A stretch of 64,000 nucleotides of DNA, from the NCBI RefSeq assembly GCF_000003195.3, contig NC_012870.2:36024741-36088740 (forward strand), given 5' to 3'. This document shows positions 53,778 through 64,000 of this stretch, piece after piece. The DNA is from Sorghum bicolor (lineage: Eukaryota; Streptophyta; Magnoliopsida; Poales; Poaceae). The translations under genes were made by a program, and so were the position numbers. Every line of letters begins with the position of its first letter. Within the stretch, counting starts at the first letter, position 1. The notes below the pieces were generated by a model. The model saw only the letters and a program-made list of their open reading frames with translations. It was not told where the DNA came from and did not search any database.

Positions 53778-55866
53778 GATAGGTTCACCGATGATGGAAA
53801 GTTAGGTCAGGGGTTTACATCGGCTGATGATCTAGTAGAAGTAGATATAGGTAAAGGTGATAGACCAAGACCTACTTTTATTAGTGCTAAGCTAAATTCT
53901 GATTGTAAGCAACAATTAACTGATCTGTTAAAGGAATATAAAGATTGTTTTGCTTGGGATTATACTGAGATGCCTGGTTTAGACCAATCAATTGTTGAAC
54001 ATCGGTTGCCTATTAAGTCTAGATTTCGGCCACATCAGCAACCAGCACGTCGATGCAATCCTAATATCCTTCTCAATATTAAGGCCGAAATAACCAAACT
54101 TATTGCAGCTAAGTTTATTCGCCAGTGTCGGTACGCCGAATGGATTTCCAATGTTGTCCCTAACTATAAAAAGAATGGAAAGCTTCGTGTTTGCATTGAC
54201 TTTAAGAATCTCAATAAAGCTACACTGATGGATGGTTATCCAATGCCGGTTGCCGATTTGTTGGTTGATGCTGCAGCTAGACATCGGATTATTAGTTTTA
54301 TGGATGGCAATGGAGGATACAACCAAATATTCATGGCTGAAGAGGATATTCCTAAGACTGCATTTAGATGTCCTGGTCATGTTGGATTGTTTGAATGGAT
54401 AGTTATGACTTTTGGTTTGAAAAATGTTGGTGCTACATATCAGAGGGCCATGAATTTTATCTTCCACAAGTTCATCGGCAAGTTGGTAGAGATCTATATA
54501 GATGATGTGGTAGTTAAGTCTGGGGATTTCATAAAGCATCTAGCCAATCTCCGAAAAGTGTTGGAATGCACAAGCATGGTTTAAAGATGAACCCTAATAA
54601 ATGTGCGTTTGGTGTATCGGCAGGGCAGTTTGATGGTTTTATGGTGCATCAAAGAGGAATTGAAATTAGTAGGAGGTCTATTGATGCCATCAACAAAATA
54701 GTTGCTCCTACAAATAAAACTGAACTTCAATCATTGATCGGCAAGATTAATATTATCACACGATTTATATCTAATTTTCATGGAAAAAATAGCCCGCTAT
54801 TTTTGCCGTTATAGCCCGAAATAGCTTGAAAAAATTGTGCTGCTATTTATGTTCATGCACAATTTTACCGCTAAAGTATGCATTACGGTTTATAAAATGC
54901 TAAACACCTTGGTCTTAGCTCGCTATTTAAAACATGGCTAATTTTCAGGTAAATTTTGTGCTTTCAGCCCTTTGCTTAAGTTAAAAGCCGATCAAGAATT
55001 TGTCTGGGGAAAGGAGCAACAATTAGCCTTGGATGAGATCAAAAATTATTTGGTAAATCCTCCAGTCTTAGTTCCACCTCAACAAGGAAAACCCTTTAGA
55101 TTATATTTGTCTACCGATGATATAGTCATCGGTTCGGCTCTCATTCAAGAATTTGAAGGAAAGGAACGTGTAATTTATTATCTGAGTAGAAGATTGGTGG
55201 ATGCTGAGACAAGGTATTCGGTAATTGAAAAATTATGCTTATGTTTATACTTTTCTTATGTCAAATTGAGACATTACTTGCTATCGGCCGAATGCACTGT
55301 GGTGTGCAAAGATGATGTAGTCCGGTACATGTTATCAATGCCAATTATGAGTGGTAGAATCGGCAAGTGGATACTAGCATTGTCGGAATTTGATCTACGC
55401 TATGAATCGGCCAAAGCAGTCAAATGGCAGATTATGGCCGATTTTGTAACTCAGCATTGTGGTATGGTGGATGCTTTGGAAATTGTTCCTTGGACGCTCT
55501 TCTTTGATGGATCTACATGCGATCGGGGGGCAGGAATCGGTATAGTTCTAATTTCTCCTCGGGGAAAGAAGTATGAGTTTTCTTTGCCGATTGTTGCCAC
55601 GTCGACAAATAATCAAGCTGAGTACCAAGCTTTAATCAAGGGATTGGAATTATTAAAGGAGGTCCATGCTGATGTTGTAGAAATTTTCGGTGATTCTATG
55701 CTTGTTAGAAACCAGTTGGCTGGAAGTTATGAATGCCGAAGTGAGGTTTTGATAGCACATTATGAAAGATGTATACAACTGTTGAAGGAATTCAAAGATT
55801 TTTGCTTAGAGCATATTCCTCCGTTACATAATGAAGAAGCCAACCGATTGGCCCAGCATGCCTCGG
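53775..55866 (+). pseudogene. Element 3 reverse transcriptase and dual RNase H (broken)
   Basis: Starts at ATG 53775 (MDRFTDDGKLGQ). RT motifs: LRVCIDFKNLNKATLMDGYP, FMDGNGGYNQIFMAEEDIP, FGLKNVGATYQRAMNF and YIDD at 54495-54506. A frame change follows near 54570 (a short deletion in CTSMV compared with CTRKHG). A 157-bp MITE interrupts the connection region at 54781. The frame resumes at about 54972 and stays open through a first RNase H (YLSTDDIVIGSAL) and a second RNase H (LFFDGSTCDRGAGIGIVLIS, NNQAEYQALIKGLELL, GDSMLV), which here keeps its acidic residues. Confidence 0.87.
54781..54937. mobile_element. Small MITE in element 3 pol
   Basis: A 157-bp insertion absent from elements A and 2, flanked by the direct repeat CTAATTTTCA (54771-54780 and 54938-54947). 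The ends are imperfect inverted repeats (CATGGAAAAAATAGC and GCTATTTAAAACATGG), with the internal motif ATAGCCCG repeated. A 9-10-bp duplication suggests a Mutator-like source; hAT (8 bp) is the alternative. Confidence 0.75.
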
Positions 55867-57170
55867 GATATCAACCCATCTCGAACATATTATCGGCAGA
55901 CAGTGCTGATGATTGGAGAAAGGAAATTATTGATTATTTAAAAGATCCATCCAAAAAAGTTGAGAGGCGTGTTAGGTTTCAAGCTACAAAATATGTACTC
56001 CTCGAGGAAGAGTTATATTACCGAACGATCAATGGAGTCTTACTTAAGTGTTTAGGTGATGATGAATCTAGAAGCTTGATGGGTGAAATTCATGAAGGAG
56101 TGTGTGGAGCACATCAATCGGCTTTTAAGATGAAATGGATGATTCGGAGGAATGGATATTATTGGCCGACAATACTTGAAGATTGCTTTAAGTACTTCAA
56201 AGGATGCCAAGGATGTCAAAAGTTTGGCAACATTCAAAGGGCACCCGCATCGGCTATGAATCCTATTATCAAACCTTGGCCGTTTAGGGGTTGGGCTATT
56301 GATCTCATCGGCCAGATTTATCCACCATCAAGCAAAGGGCATAAGTTTATCTTAGTTGCCACTGATTATTTCACCAAGTGGGTTGAGGCTATTCCCTTAA
56401 AGAAAGTAACATCGACTAATATGATTGATTTTGTAAAGGAGCATATTGTTTACCGATTTGGTATTCCCCAAACAGTTACTACCGATCAGGGCACTATGTT
56501 TACATGAGGGGAATTTGATGAGTTTGCAATCGGTATGGGGATTAAGGTGTTGAATTCTTCTCCTTACTATGCTCAAGCTAATGGGCAGGCCAAAGCTTCT
56601 AACAAAAGGGTTATTAAGCTCATTAAGCGGAAAATTGAAGAAAATCCTAGGAGATGGCATACATTGTTAAATGAAGCCTTATGGTCGTATCGGATGGCGT
56701 GTCATGGTTCAATCAAAGTGTCACCCTATCAATTGGTGTATGCACATGATGCGGTATTGCCATGGGAAATTAAAACTAGTTCCAGACGGGTCTTTTCTTA
56801 GGATCAACTAACTGCCGATGACTATGCTACTTTAATGAAAGATGAGCTGGATGATTTAGCAGGGCGTCGGTTGAGAGCTTTAATTAGCATAGAGGAAAAT
56901 AAAAAGAGAGTTGCTAAATGGTATGATAAGAAAGTAAAAGCCAAAGAGTTTGCCAATGGAGATTTGGTATGGAAACTGATCTTACGGATTGGGACTAAAA
57001 GTTTGAAGTTTGGAAAGTGGTCTCCCAATTGGGAGGGTCCTTATCGGATAAATCGATCTGCTCCTGCCAATGCTTATATTTTAGAAACTCTCGAAGGAGC
57101 TGAATTCCCTAGAGCTTTAAATGGAAAATATTTGAAGAAATACTATCCGAGTATTTGGATTGATGCATAA
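55867..57170 (+). pseudogene. Element 3 integrase (broken, catalytic Glu lost)
   Basis: Zinc region CGAHQSAFKMKWMIRR with CQGCQKFGN; core with WAIDLIGQ and TTDQGTMF; C-terminal domain ending LKKYYPSIWIDA before TAA at 57168-57170. A TGA at 56505-56507 (TCA in element A) interrupts the core just after the second Asp. The catalytic Glu codon is AAA (Lys) at 56592-56594, reading GQAKASNK where elements A and 2 have GQAEASNK. A stop near 56802 separates the C-terminal domain. It could not integrate even if read through. Confidence 0.87.
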
Positions 57171-57324
57171 AAGTTTAAATGCTGATAACAGTCCTATCGG
57201 CTGGACACAATGTTAAGTGTATCTGAAGCCATGCATGGAGTTTTAGTGCTGATAACAATCCTATCGGCTAGACCAAAATGATCGAAGTTTGAAGACAAAA
57301 CTAAACAAGTTGCCAATGAAAAGT
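57171..57324. promoter_or_regulatory. Hairpin spacer (element 3)
   Basis: Two inverted repeats, 57181-57201 and 57248-57268, with 7-bp arms and 7-nt loops, starting 67 bp apart. The left arms read GCTGATA against TATCGGC, which in RNA leaves a G-U pair. The first begins 11 bases after the pol stop. Confidence 0.6.
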
Positions 57325-58969
57325 TCACAAATTCAGCAAAGCCTGGATAGCCGATATTGCGCGTAGACGAATCTGGTTGGCCTCTTCTATTTCTCGAGTG
57401 TCTCCATCGGCAGAGCCCTCCACTGGCTTCAGCTTCTTCTTCATGTGCAATGCTTTGCAGGCTTGGACGTCCCTTTCTTGCAGAAGAGTCTTGAGTGCGT
57501 CAGGCAGCTAGCTTTCTTCCTGTTGAGCTTGAGCTAGGGCTTCTTCCACTTGTTTAAGTTCAGCTAGCCGGGCTTCTCTTTTTGCCGATAGATTGGAGAT
57601 CTTTTGTTTCAGCTCATCTCTTGAGGACTGCAGAACGCCGATGCTCTTGTGTTTTTCATCAGCAGCATGCTTTACTTGCAGCATCTCCTCTGTGAGCTGG
57701 GCATGAGCAGCTCTATCGGCAAGGCGCTGAATAGCCTTCTGATACTGGAGTTGGCAGCTTTCTAGGTGGGCAGCTTGGAAGAGGATTTCTTCTGCATCGG
57801 CTAGATTTTGGCCACGGAGGGTCTTGAATATGACTTTGGTCAGATCAGAATCGTCCACTAGCTGGGCTGTGTCTTGGTGCAACAGAGCTAATAAGTCTTC
57901 CAACATGGCCTTGATTTCTACCGATGTGATTCCAACCGCCTGAGAAGAGCTTGCTTCCTCACCTTCATCATCAGAGATGTCGATAGCAAAGGATAATAGG
58001 CTATTTGGGGAATCTTGCTCCTAGAAAAGGAAGAAGATAAGTTACTCAAGATTAACTGTTGATAGTACAAAGCCTTGAAAATTGGATAACTTACTTGCTT
58101 CAGGGTGATTTCCTGTCTGTGACGTGGAAATGCAGCTGGTACTATAGTTTGATTGGCTGGGATTGCCGATGGAACGACTTCAGCTGAAAGGTTACAAGGA
58201 TGATTAGCTTATAGATAAGTTCATCGATAATGATTCTGTAATCAGTACATTACCTTGAAGAGGTATGGTGATTGTCTGTTCTGGAGGGGCGACCAATGAT
58301 GTGCCCAGATCAACCGGATCGGCAATCTGTTCAGATACATCGATTGGTGCTTCTTGCAGCTGGGGTACCGATCGAGGGGGAGAAGGTACTTCTTGTGTCC
58401 AGGGCTCCGATGGAGAAGGAGAGGATGCTATTTGCATCGGGGATACTGGATGAGGTGGAGAAGATGTTGTTGTCTTCTGACGCTTCGGCTGGGTCTTGGT
58501 GCTTTTCAGACCTTTTCTCTTGGCTGAAGCTTGACTGGGCTGGGAGGCATCGGCACCTGATGTTTGAGCGCTCTTGGTCTTTAATGCACTACAAGAAGTG
58601 TGTGGCTTTTTAACATTCTATTATGCCATAATATATGCAATTTATGTCACAAATTAAGTTTTATGACATCAAGTTGACATAAACTGTAATGTCAAAAAGC
58701 CACTATCACAAAATGATTTTATGACATCTTTTTTGCTTTATGACATCTTTTTTGCTAAATGTCATAAGTTTATGACGTGTGGTTTCAGTGTCATATAATC
58801 TTATGACACTGATTTAGTGTCATTAAATCCTCGCCTTGCCATGTAGCACTTTGCCAATAATGCGTCACTGATGTGAGTTACAGGCCACGCGTGTAGCCAA
58901 AAACACGTCACTGATATTGGTCTCATCAGCGACGTGTATACACAAGACACGTCACTGTTAACAATCAAA

Positions 58970-61778
58970 AAACAAAAAAAAAACTACTTGGGTCCTATAT
59001 AAATCAGCCATGTTTCCTCTAATTCAGTAATCAAATTCTTTATTACAAGCTTTAGATACAACTTATGAAGCAATCAAATTCTTTACAAACTTTAGATACA
59101 ACTTATGCTACAAAACATCTACTCAAGGAGCTGCTACCTAGAAGACTCCTAACAGTACATAAACAGATAATACATATTATACGGATTGTTCTTGAGATTA
59201 AATACATTGACTACACGAGTATAACCGTACATAAGAAATGACCCAACTAATTCCATGAGGCAACCAGCTTTAACCATACAAAACAGTAGACATGCAAGTC
59301 TCCAAAGGCACAAAGGCACAAACTTTCCTATGGTACTCGATGACAGCCTGCATTAGAAAAAATGATACGTTAAGTTAAAATGATCACAAACACATAGGCA
59401 TTCAAATATAAAATTTCTTGTTGCTTGTTCTTTATGGCTAAACTAGATTCTAAACTGATCAGAGAGGTGTGTCGTCCAAGCTAGATTAAGCTACTTGTCA
59501 CTTGTTCCTTATGCCTATAGCAATATAGAAATTCTTTGTAGCAACATAAGTTTCCTAACAGTAAGTGTTTTAATCATTAACTAGCATTGAGTTGCAATAC
59601 AAATATTGTTTAACCTCGAAAGATACACTGATTGAAGGTGGGCATGGCCACTATGTTCTGAAAACTCGTTTATTTACAACCATGCATAGCATGTTAATAG
59701 GGCTAACAGTGAGAAAATTTACCTGTGACTGCAAGAACTTGACCCAACATCTTCATATGATAAACTCAGTCCACCATACTTCTTGTCAGTTCTAGTCCGT
59801 AGAGAGAATATCTAGAGTTAGATATAATGAGAACAATAGCAGGATTGCCAATTAGCTGTAAAATCAACATATTCCTTCTATTCTTGTCTGATGCAGGCAT
59901 CAGCTATAGACTTTAAAATATGCTTGACGTTAAAATAACAGAGCCAGAATTGACAAAACTCCAAATTCTCTAAACAGGATCAAAGAAATGCAGGGTCAGG
60001 TAACACACTTGCTCACTTAATGTGCAAAGTATTTGAATATCATAATACACAAAACTGCAGTATAGAAACCATTTATCTGACTTAAACTGCTTGGAGATAT
60101 GCACATGATCCTGACCCCCAATTTCGCAAGGCCCTACTAATCCCAGTCCCCCATCACTCTAGCATTCACAAAAAAGCGAGCTTCCACTACTCAATAACAA
60201 AGGGAACACATAATAGCTAATCAGAATTTTTGCTACTGGTTTGTACTTCTGTAGGAGTTAGGGAAAAGCTGCTGCCTGGTCACCTGTTTGTGGTTAGCTT
60301 TAGATCAGTAACTTACGTAATGATTTAACATGGTACTTGCCCATCTGCAATTATCAATAGGACGTGATATAGCAGCCCTCATCCTCATTACCCAACTCAA
60401 TAGACTTGTCTCCCTGCCACAAATAACCAGTTAACCACCATGAAGATAAAATGCAACTATCATCTTTTTTTGACACAACTATCATATATTAGATTGATAA
60501 TCCACTACACAGCAGGGCGGTTTATTTTATCTATCTAGCATCATATTGAGCAAAATTTCAGATGTACCAGTGACCAGAGTTCAGTATGTTTTCTCCTTCA
60601 CCATATTTATAAGTCACATAGCTGGTCCATTGCCGTTCTATGTTGACCTGATGCTCTGATAGAGCCCCTTCCATGCCTCAACACCCAATTAATGACCTAA
60701 TGAGGCATTAGAGTAATCTAGTTATCTGAAAATCTTCAACGAAATTAACCATAAATGCTGCCATTTACTCATGATGAGAACATATTGACGGGACCATGCC
60801 CTGTCCATGTAGTAGAATTTTCCCTCATGGGCACATAAATGTCTCTGCTAAAAAGAACATCCTAATTAAACTACATCATTATTTTTTCCTGGGCACAATC
60901 CTATGTTTTAGACAATACAGTAGTGGACGACAGCATCATACTAGGTTTACTTGTATCCAGTGCTGCAGTGCTATATGTCATGTGTTCCACCATTAGTTCT
61001 ACTTCTACAACATGAAGAATGAATAAAAATCAGAAAGCGAACAACAGGGAGGTGAGGGGTATACGAAGATTGCATAACCACATGGATGAGTGGATCTGAA
61101 AAAAGAAGCATCCTGCAACCCCCAGACTACCAGAACGCATATCAGCATGACAGTCACTAGCACATCCTCCTTCCTGCACAAATCTCAGCAGAGCATCACG
61201 AGGAACGGCCCATGGGAATCGAATCGACGCAAGCAGCATCCTACGGGATAAATAATCCATGGCGGAGTGGAAGAGACACAGGTGGAGCCAGGCGGTCGAA
61301 TTCGAGGTGGAGTACCTGGAGGCACGGGCAGCAAGTCATCGTAGGCGACATGGCTGGGGCCAAATCCGTAGGATCCGCCATGGCTGGGGCCCAAACCACC
61401 ACGGCCGGGGTTGGATCCGCTGGATCCGCCGTGGCTGGCGCGGGGAGGCGGTATGGAGCGGGCATGGGGAGGTCACTGTCGGTGGAGGCCCTGGATCCCG
61501 CGATGGAGGCCCTGGATCCGTGTGCCGCCGACCCACCCACGCCGCTAGCCAGCCGGTGCGTCGCTGCCTCATCCTATCCGCCTAGCTACGCCGGCACGTG
61601 GGGAGAGAGAGGCAGAGAGAGGGAGGAAGGAGGCAGAGGGGGAGGAAGAGGGAGAGAGGAAGGGGAGGCACGGGGAGAGGAGGAGGCTACGAGAAGCCAC
61701 ATCCAGGAGACCAGGACGCCTCTCACCAAAGGGTTTTTATTTTTTAAAAAAAAAATCTATGCCGAGGATCTAGGGTCT
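58970..61778. other. CACTA interior: no transposase; GC-rich segment at the right
   Basis: 58970-61020 is ordinary AT-rich sequence with no supported gene. 61200-61590 is much more GC-rich, with open frames on both strands (for example minus 61540-61241, 99 codons, Ala/Pro-rich), and 61600-61690 is an almost pure GA tract. A GC-rich open segment beside a GA tract resembles the first exon and leader of a grass gene, so a captured gene fragment is possible, but I recognise no protein family. Confidence 0.35.
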
Positions 61779-62021
61779 GGCCGTGTTTAGTTCCTCAATG
61801 AAAAAATTTCGGGACACTGTAACACTTTCGTTTGTTTGTGTTAATTATTATCCAACTATGGCCTAACTAGGCTTAAAAGATTTGTCTCGTAAATTTCGAC
61901 AAAACTGTGCAATTAATTTTTATTTTTGTCTATATTTAGTACTCCATGTATGTGTCTAAAGATTCGATGTGACGAGAAATCTTGAAAACTTTTAGATTTT
62001 GGGGTGGAAGTAAACAAGTCC
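61779..62021. mobile_element. MITE inside the CACTA element
   Basis: 243 bp with inverted ends GGCCGTGTTTAGTTCC (61779-61794) and GGAAGTAAACAAGTCC (62006-62021). The interior (TTTGTCTCGTAAATTTCG, TGTGCAATTAATTTTTA) is that of a MITE family very frequent in grass genomes. The target duplication is not clear. Confidence 0.75.
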
Positions 62022-64000
62022 AAAGACTCTCTTTGCCGACAACCAAGCTAGACTCTCAGAAAAAGTTTTTTTTATTTTTTGAGTCCATTTTTTTGTGGTC
62101 CAACTAGAATGGAAAAAAACAGTTAGGCTAAAATAAACATCTAAAAAAATAAAAAAAATTCTAACGCGGCAAGGCATGCCAATATCAGAAATATTATTTA
62201 AAATAATTCAATAAATATTTTTGTGACACAAAATCTTTGTCAAAGGCTCATGACACTGCAAAATAGGCCTGATGACGTAGAAAATAGTGTCACTAAATGA
62301 ACTTGAAATAGGTGTATGACGTATATTATGACGTACAATTTTCAAAGGTCACTAAATTGAAATTCCTAGAAAATAACGTCAAAAAATAGATAATATAGTG
62401 ACCTAACGATCCATCGTCATACTAAATACGTCAAAAAGCCACACATCTCTTGTAGTGATGATTTGCCGGTCTGCTATTGCAACAACCAAAATTTCATGAG
62501 TTGAAATATAAAAGGGTACTGGTGGAGTTTTTACCAAAGAATAAAAATTACCGATGAGGTTCCCGTTGCAGCCAATGTACCCTAAAAAGGTAATGTGAGT
62601 ATGGGATGAAATCAGTATAAACAAAGAAAGTTAAAAGTACCTTAAAAGCTTGTGCCAGAGTGGCGGCAGCGACCGATGGAGATGTCTTCGACCGTTTGGT
62701 GGTTGTCTTTTTGAAGCGCACGTTGCGATGCATCAAAGCCGATAGACTTGGCGCATTGCGGCCGATCAGAGAAATTGGGCCGGATTGAAGAAGCTCGATC
62801 GGCCTCCCACTCCTGCTAATTGTCGATGCTGGGTCATCGACCTATTGAAACAAGAATGAATAAGTTGCTGATAAGGTTAAAAATAACAAAGGAACTGAGG
62901 TATCAGTAAAAGACTTACAATATTATCGGGGACTTTGTAGTCAGGGTCGATCATGCCGCGATATGTTTGAGCAGATATCCTGAACAGATGCTCCTTCCAT
63001 TCTTCCCACCAATGTTTGTACAGCTGAGTGATGAAGAGAGCTGGAACCCAGTCCGATAGATCGATGTCTATCGTATCGGCATTTGGCTGGAGTTGAGCTA
63101 CCCTAATCTACTCAAGTCTGCCGGTTATTATCTCTCTTGGTTTTACCACATTGGCATAACAATGTCTGATTGGCAGTTGACCAAAAGCCAGTTGGCGAGC
63201 TAGTGCCGATGGGTTGTAAAACTCATAGGTGGTGTTGATATTCTTCCCGCTACCGATGCTATTTACCGGGATTGCTCTCGGAGTGATGATTGCCATCATC
63301 AAATCATTATCCTTGTTGAGAGCATTATCAAAAGGATGGAAGGTGAGCGACAACCTGGTTTCTGGATCTTTATAAGGCATCCATGCTCGTTGATCTTTGG
63401 AGAGGCCGTCATACAGGGTTTGGAAGAATTAGCCGATTTGGTTTTCATTGGAGGTAGTGCCAGGGAGAACTATAACAGCTTCACCATAATTGAGGGGTGA
63501 GCGAGTTGCCAATTCATCATCTGCCAGTTCATAATCTTCGGCGATATCTTTGGGGAATTGCTGGGCAAATAAATCAAACCGAAGACGTTTGTGCATGTGA
63601 ACATTGAGCCACATGTTGATGAACCACCAAGGGCCTCCTAGATTACCGATGGGTTCACCTAGCACAAGTTTCTCGGTTACTTGATGGAGGAGGTGGTAGA
63701 CGGAGCCTAACAAGTAACGGCCAAGAGGGAATCGGCCACCATCGGCTAATCTTTCTGCTGCCGATAAGTAGACGGAGGTTGGTCCTACCGATCGGCCATA
63801 GAAGATGAATTTGTCTAGCCACATATTCAGAAAGATGGCATGTTCTCGCTGACCAATTGGTCCTGTTCTTTGGTACTTCTAAATGTACCCTGACCAACCG
63901 CCGATGTTGCGGGTTTCTACTTTGCGTTCGGCTTTGCGGCCGAATAGCTGGCCGTCATCGGCAGTTGCAATGTCCAAGCCAGTGAGCATGACTACATCGG

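Larger units (their letters stand above)
58587..62457. mobile_element. Non-autonomous CACTA element, TSD ATG
   Basis: 3871 bp with inverted ends CACTACAAGA...TCTTGTAGTG and ATG on both sides (58584-58586, 62458-62460). The inverted match extends into TGTGTGGCTTTTT. Subterminal zones (58620-58830 and 62222-62440) carry more than ten copies each of short TGTCA/TGACA/GACGT motifs in both directions, typical transposase-binding arrays. No TNPA, TNPD or other transposase frame is visible, so movement would depend on another CACTA element. It splits exon 4 of element 3's antisense gene. Confidence 0.92.
49478..64000 (+). mobile_element. Tat-like Ty3/gypsy element 3 (runs off right edge)
   Basis: Plus-strand element inserted into the antisense gene of element 2. 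LTR 49478-50203, PBS, gag-protease, UAAUG junction, pol with dual RNase H and integrase to 57170, hairpin spacer, and an antisense PMD gene from 57325 to beyond the window. It carries a MITE at 54781-54937 and a CACTA element at 58587-62457. The 3' LTR and TSD are not in view; the possible left target site is AGATC at 49473-49477. Confidence 0.88.
57325..64000 (-). pseudogene. Element 3 antisense gene: plant mobile domain protein with coiled-coil tail (split by CACTA)
   Basis: Minus-strand exons, in gene order: >64000-62919, 62841-62641, 62581-62552, 62473-62461 plus 58586-58254, 58183-58095 and 58020-57325, all GT-AG. Exon lengths match element A: a 30-nt micro-exon, an 89-nt exon 5, and a last exon of 696 versus 695 nt. 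Exon 1 is the PMD domain (FLNMWLDKFIFYGRSVG, ERLADGGRFPLGRYLLGSVY, GGPWWFINMWLN). Then come a basic exon 2 (RFKKTTTKRSKTSPS), a Pro/Ser/Gln-rich exon 4 and a coiled-coil exon 6. In-frame stops include TAG near 63856, 63430 and 63106 in exon 1 and TAG at 57508 in exon 6. CACTA sits in exon 4. The promoter lies outside the window. Confidence 0.75.

Noticed and set aside
58587..62457. Autonomous CACTA with transposase
   Set aside because: No frame resembling TNPA or TNPD on either strand, and the interior is too short.
1..64000. Host genes, tRNA or rRNA genes, CRISPR arrays, centromeric or telomeric satellites, pararetrovirus insertions
   Set aside because: All coding signals belong to the listed elements; I saw no cloverleaf, no regularly spaced repeats and no tandem satellite.

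Overview
The window is grass (Poaceae) intergenic chromatin made entirely of nested transposable elements. I find no convincing host gene, tRNA, rRNA or CRISPR array. The element families (Athila-like and Tat-like Ty3/gypsy, a Sirevirus-type Ty1/copia, a CACTA transposon, small MITEs) point to a monocot, probably a panicoid grass. Genus cannot be settled from sequence alone.

Nesting, from oldest to youngest where target-site duplications (TSDs) allow. Athila-like fragment C (9415-11860, minus) is the oldest layer. It is bordered by Tat-like element A (9414 back to 1782, minus) on its left and Tat-like element 2 (starting 11861, plus) on its right. Element A is cut on its left by another Athila-like element, E (LTR 443-1781, gag running off the left edge). 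Element 2 was split three times: by non-autonomous Athila-like element B (12705-20726, TSD GCAGG), by a Sirevirus-type copia element (27777-49293, TSD CCTTC), and by Tat-like element 3 (from 49478, running off the right edge). The copia 3' LTR was in turn split by element D (37976-49053, TSD CCTTG). Element 3 carries a small MITE (54781-54937) and a 3.9-kb CACTA element (58587-62457, TSD ATG), which itself holds a MITE (61779-62021).

The Tat-like elements A, 2 and 3 share one layout: LTR, PBS, gag-protease, a UAAUG stop-start junction, RT-dual RNase H-integrase, a short spacer with two hairpins, then an intron-containing gene on the opposite strand encoding a plant-mobile-domain (PMD) protein with a coiled-coil tail. 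Element D has the same plan with a different antisense gene (PF04195-like 'putative gypsy type transposon' domain, poly-Q tract, coiled coils, own TATA box, six exons). D has lost RT, RNase H and most of integrase, yet its two LTRs are the same length (1006 bp) and differ at only about eight sites, so it moved recently and must have used enzymes supplied in trans.

All pol genes in the window carry stops or frameshifts. The points most worth follow-up are the antisense cargo genes with their own introns and promoter, the paired hairpins between the convergent genes, the UAAUG junction, and the unusual density of one short motif per element family (GCCGAT/ATCGGC in A/2/3, TCGAG/CTCGA in D).
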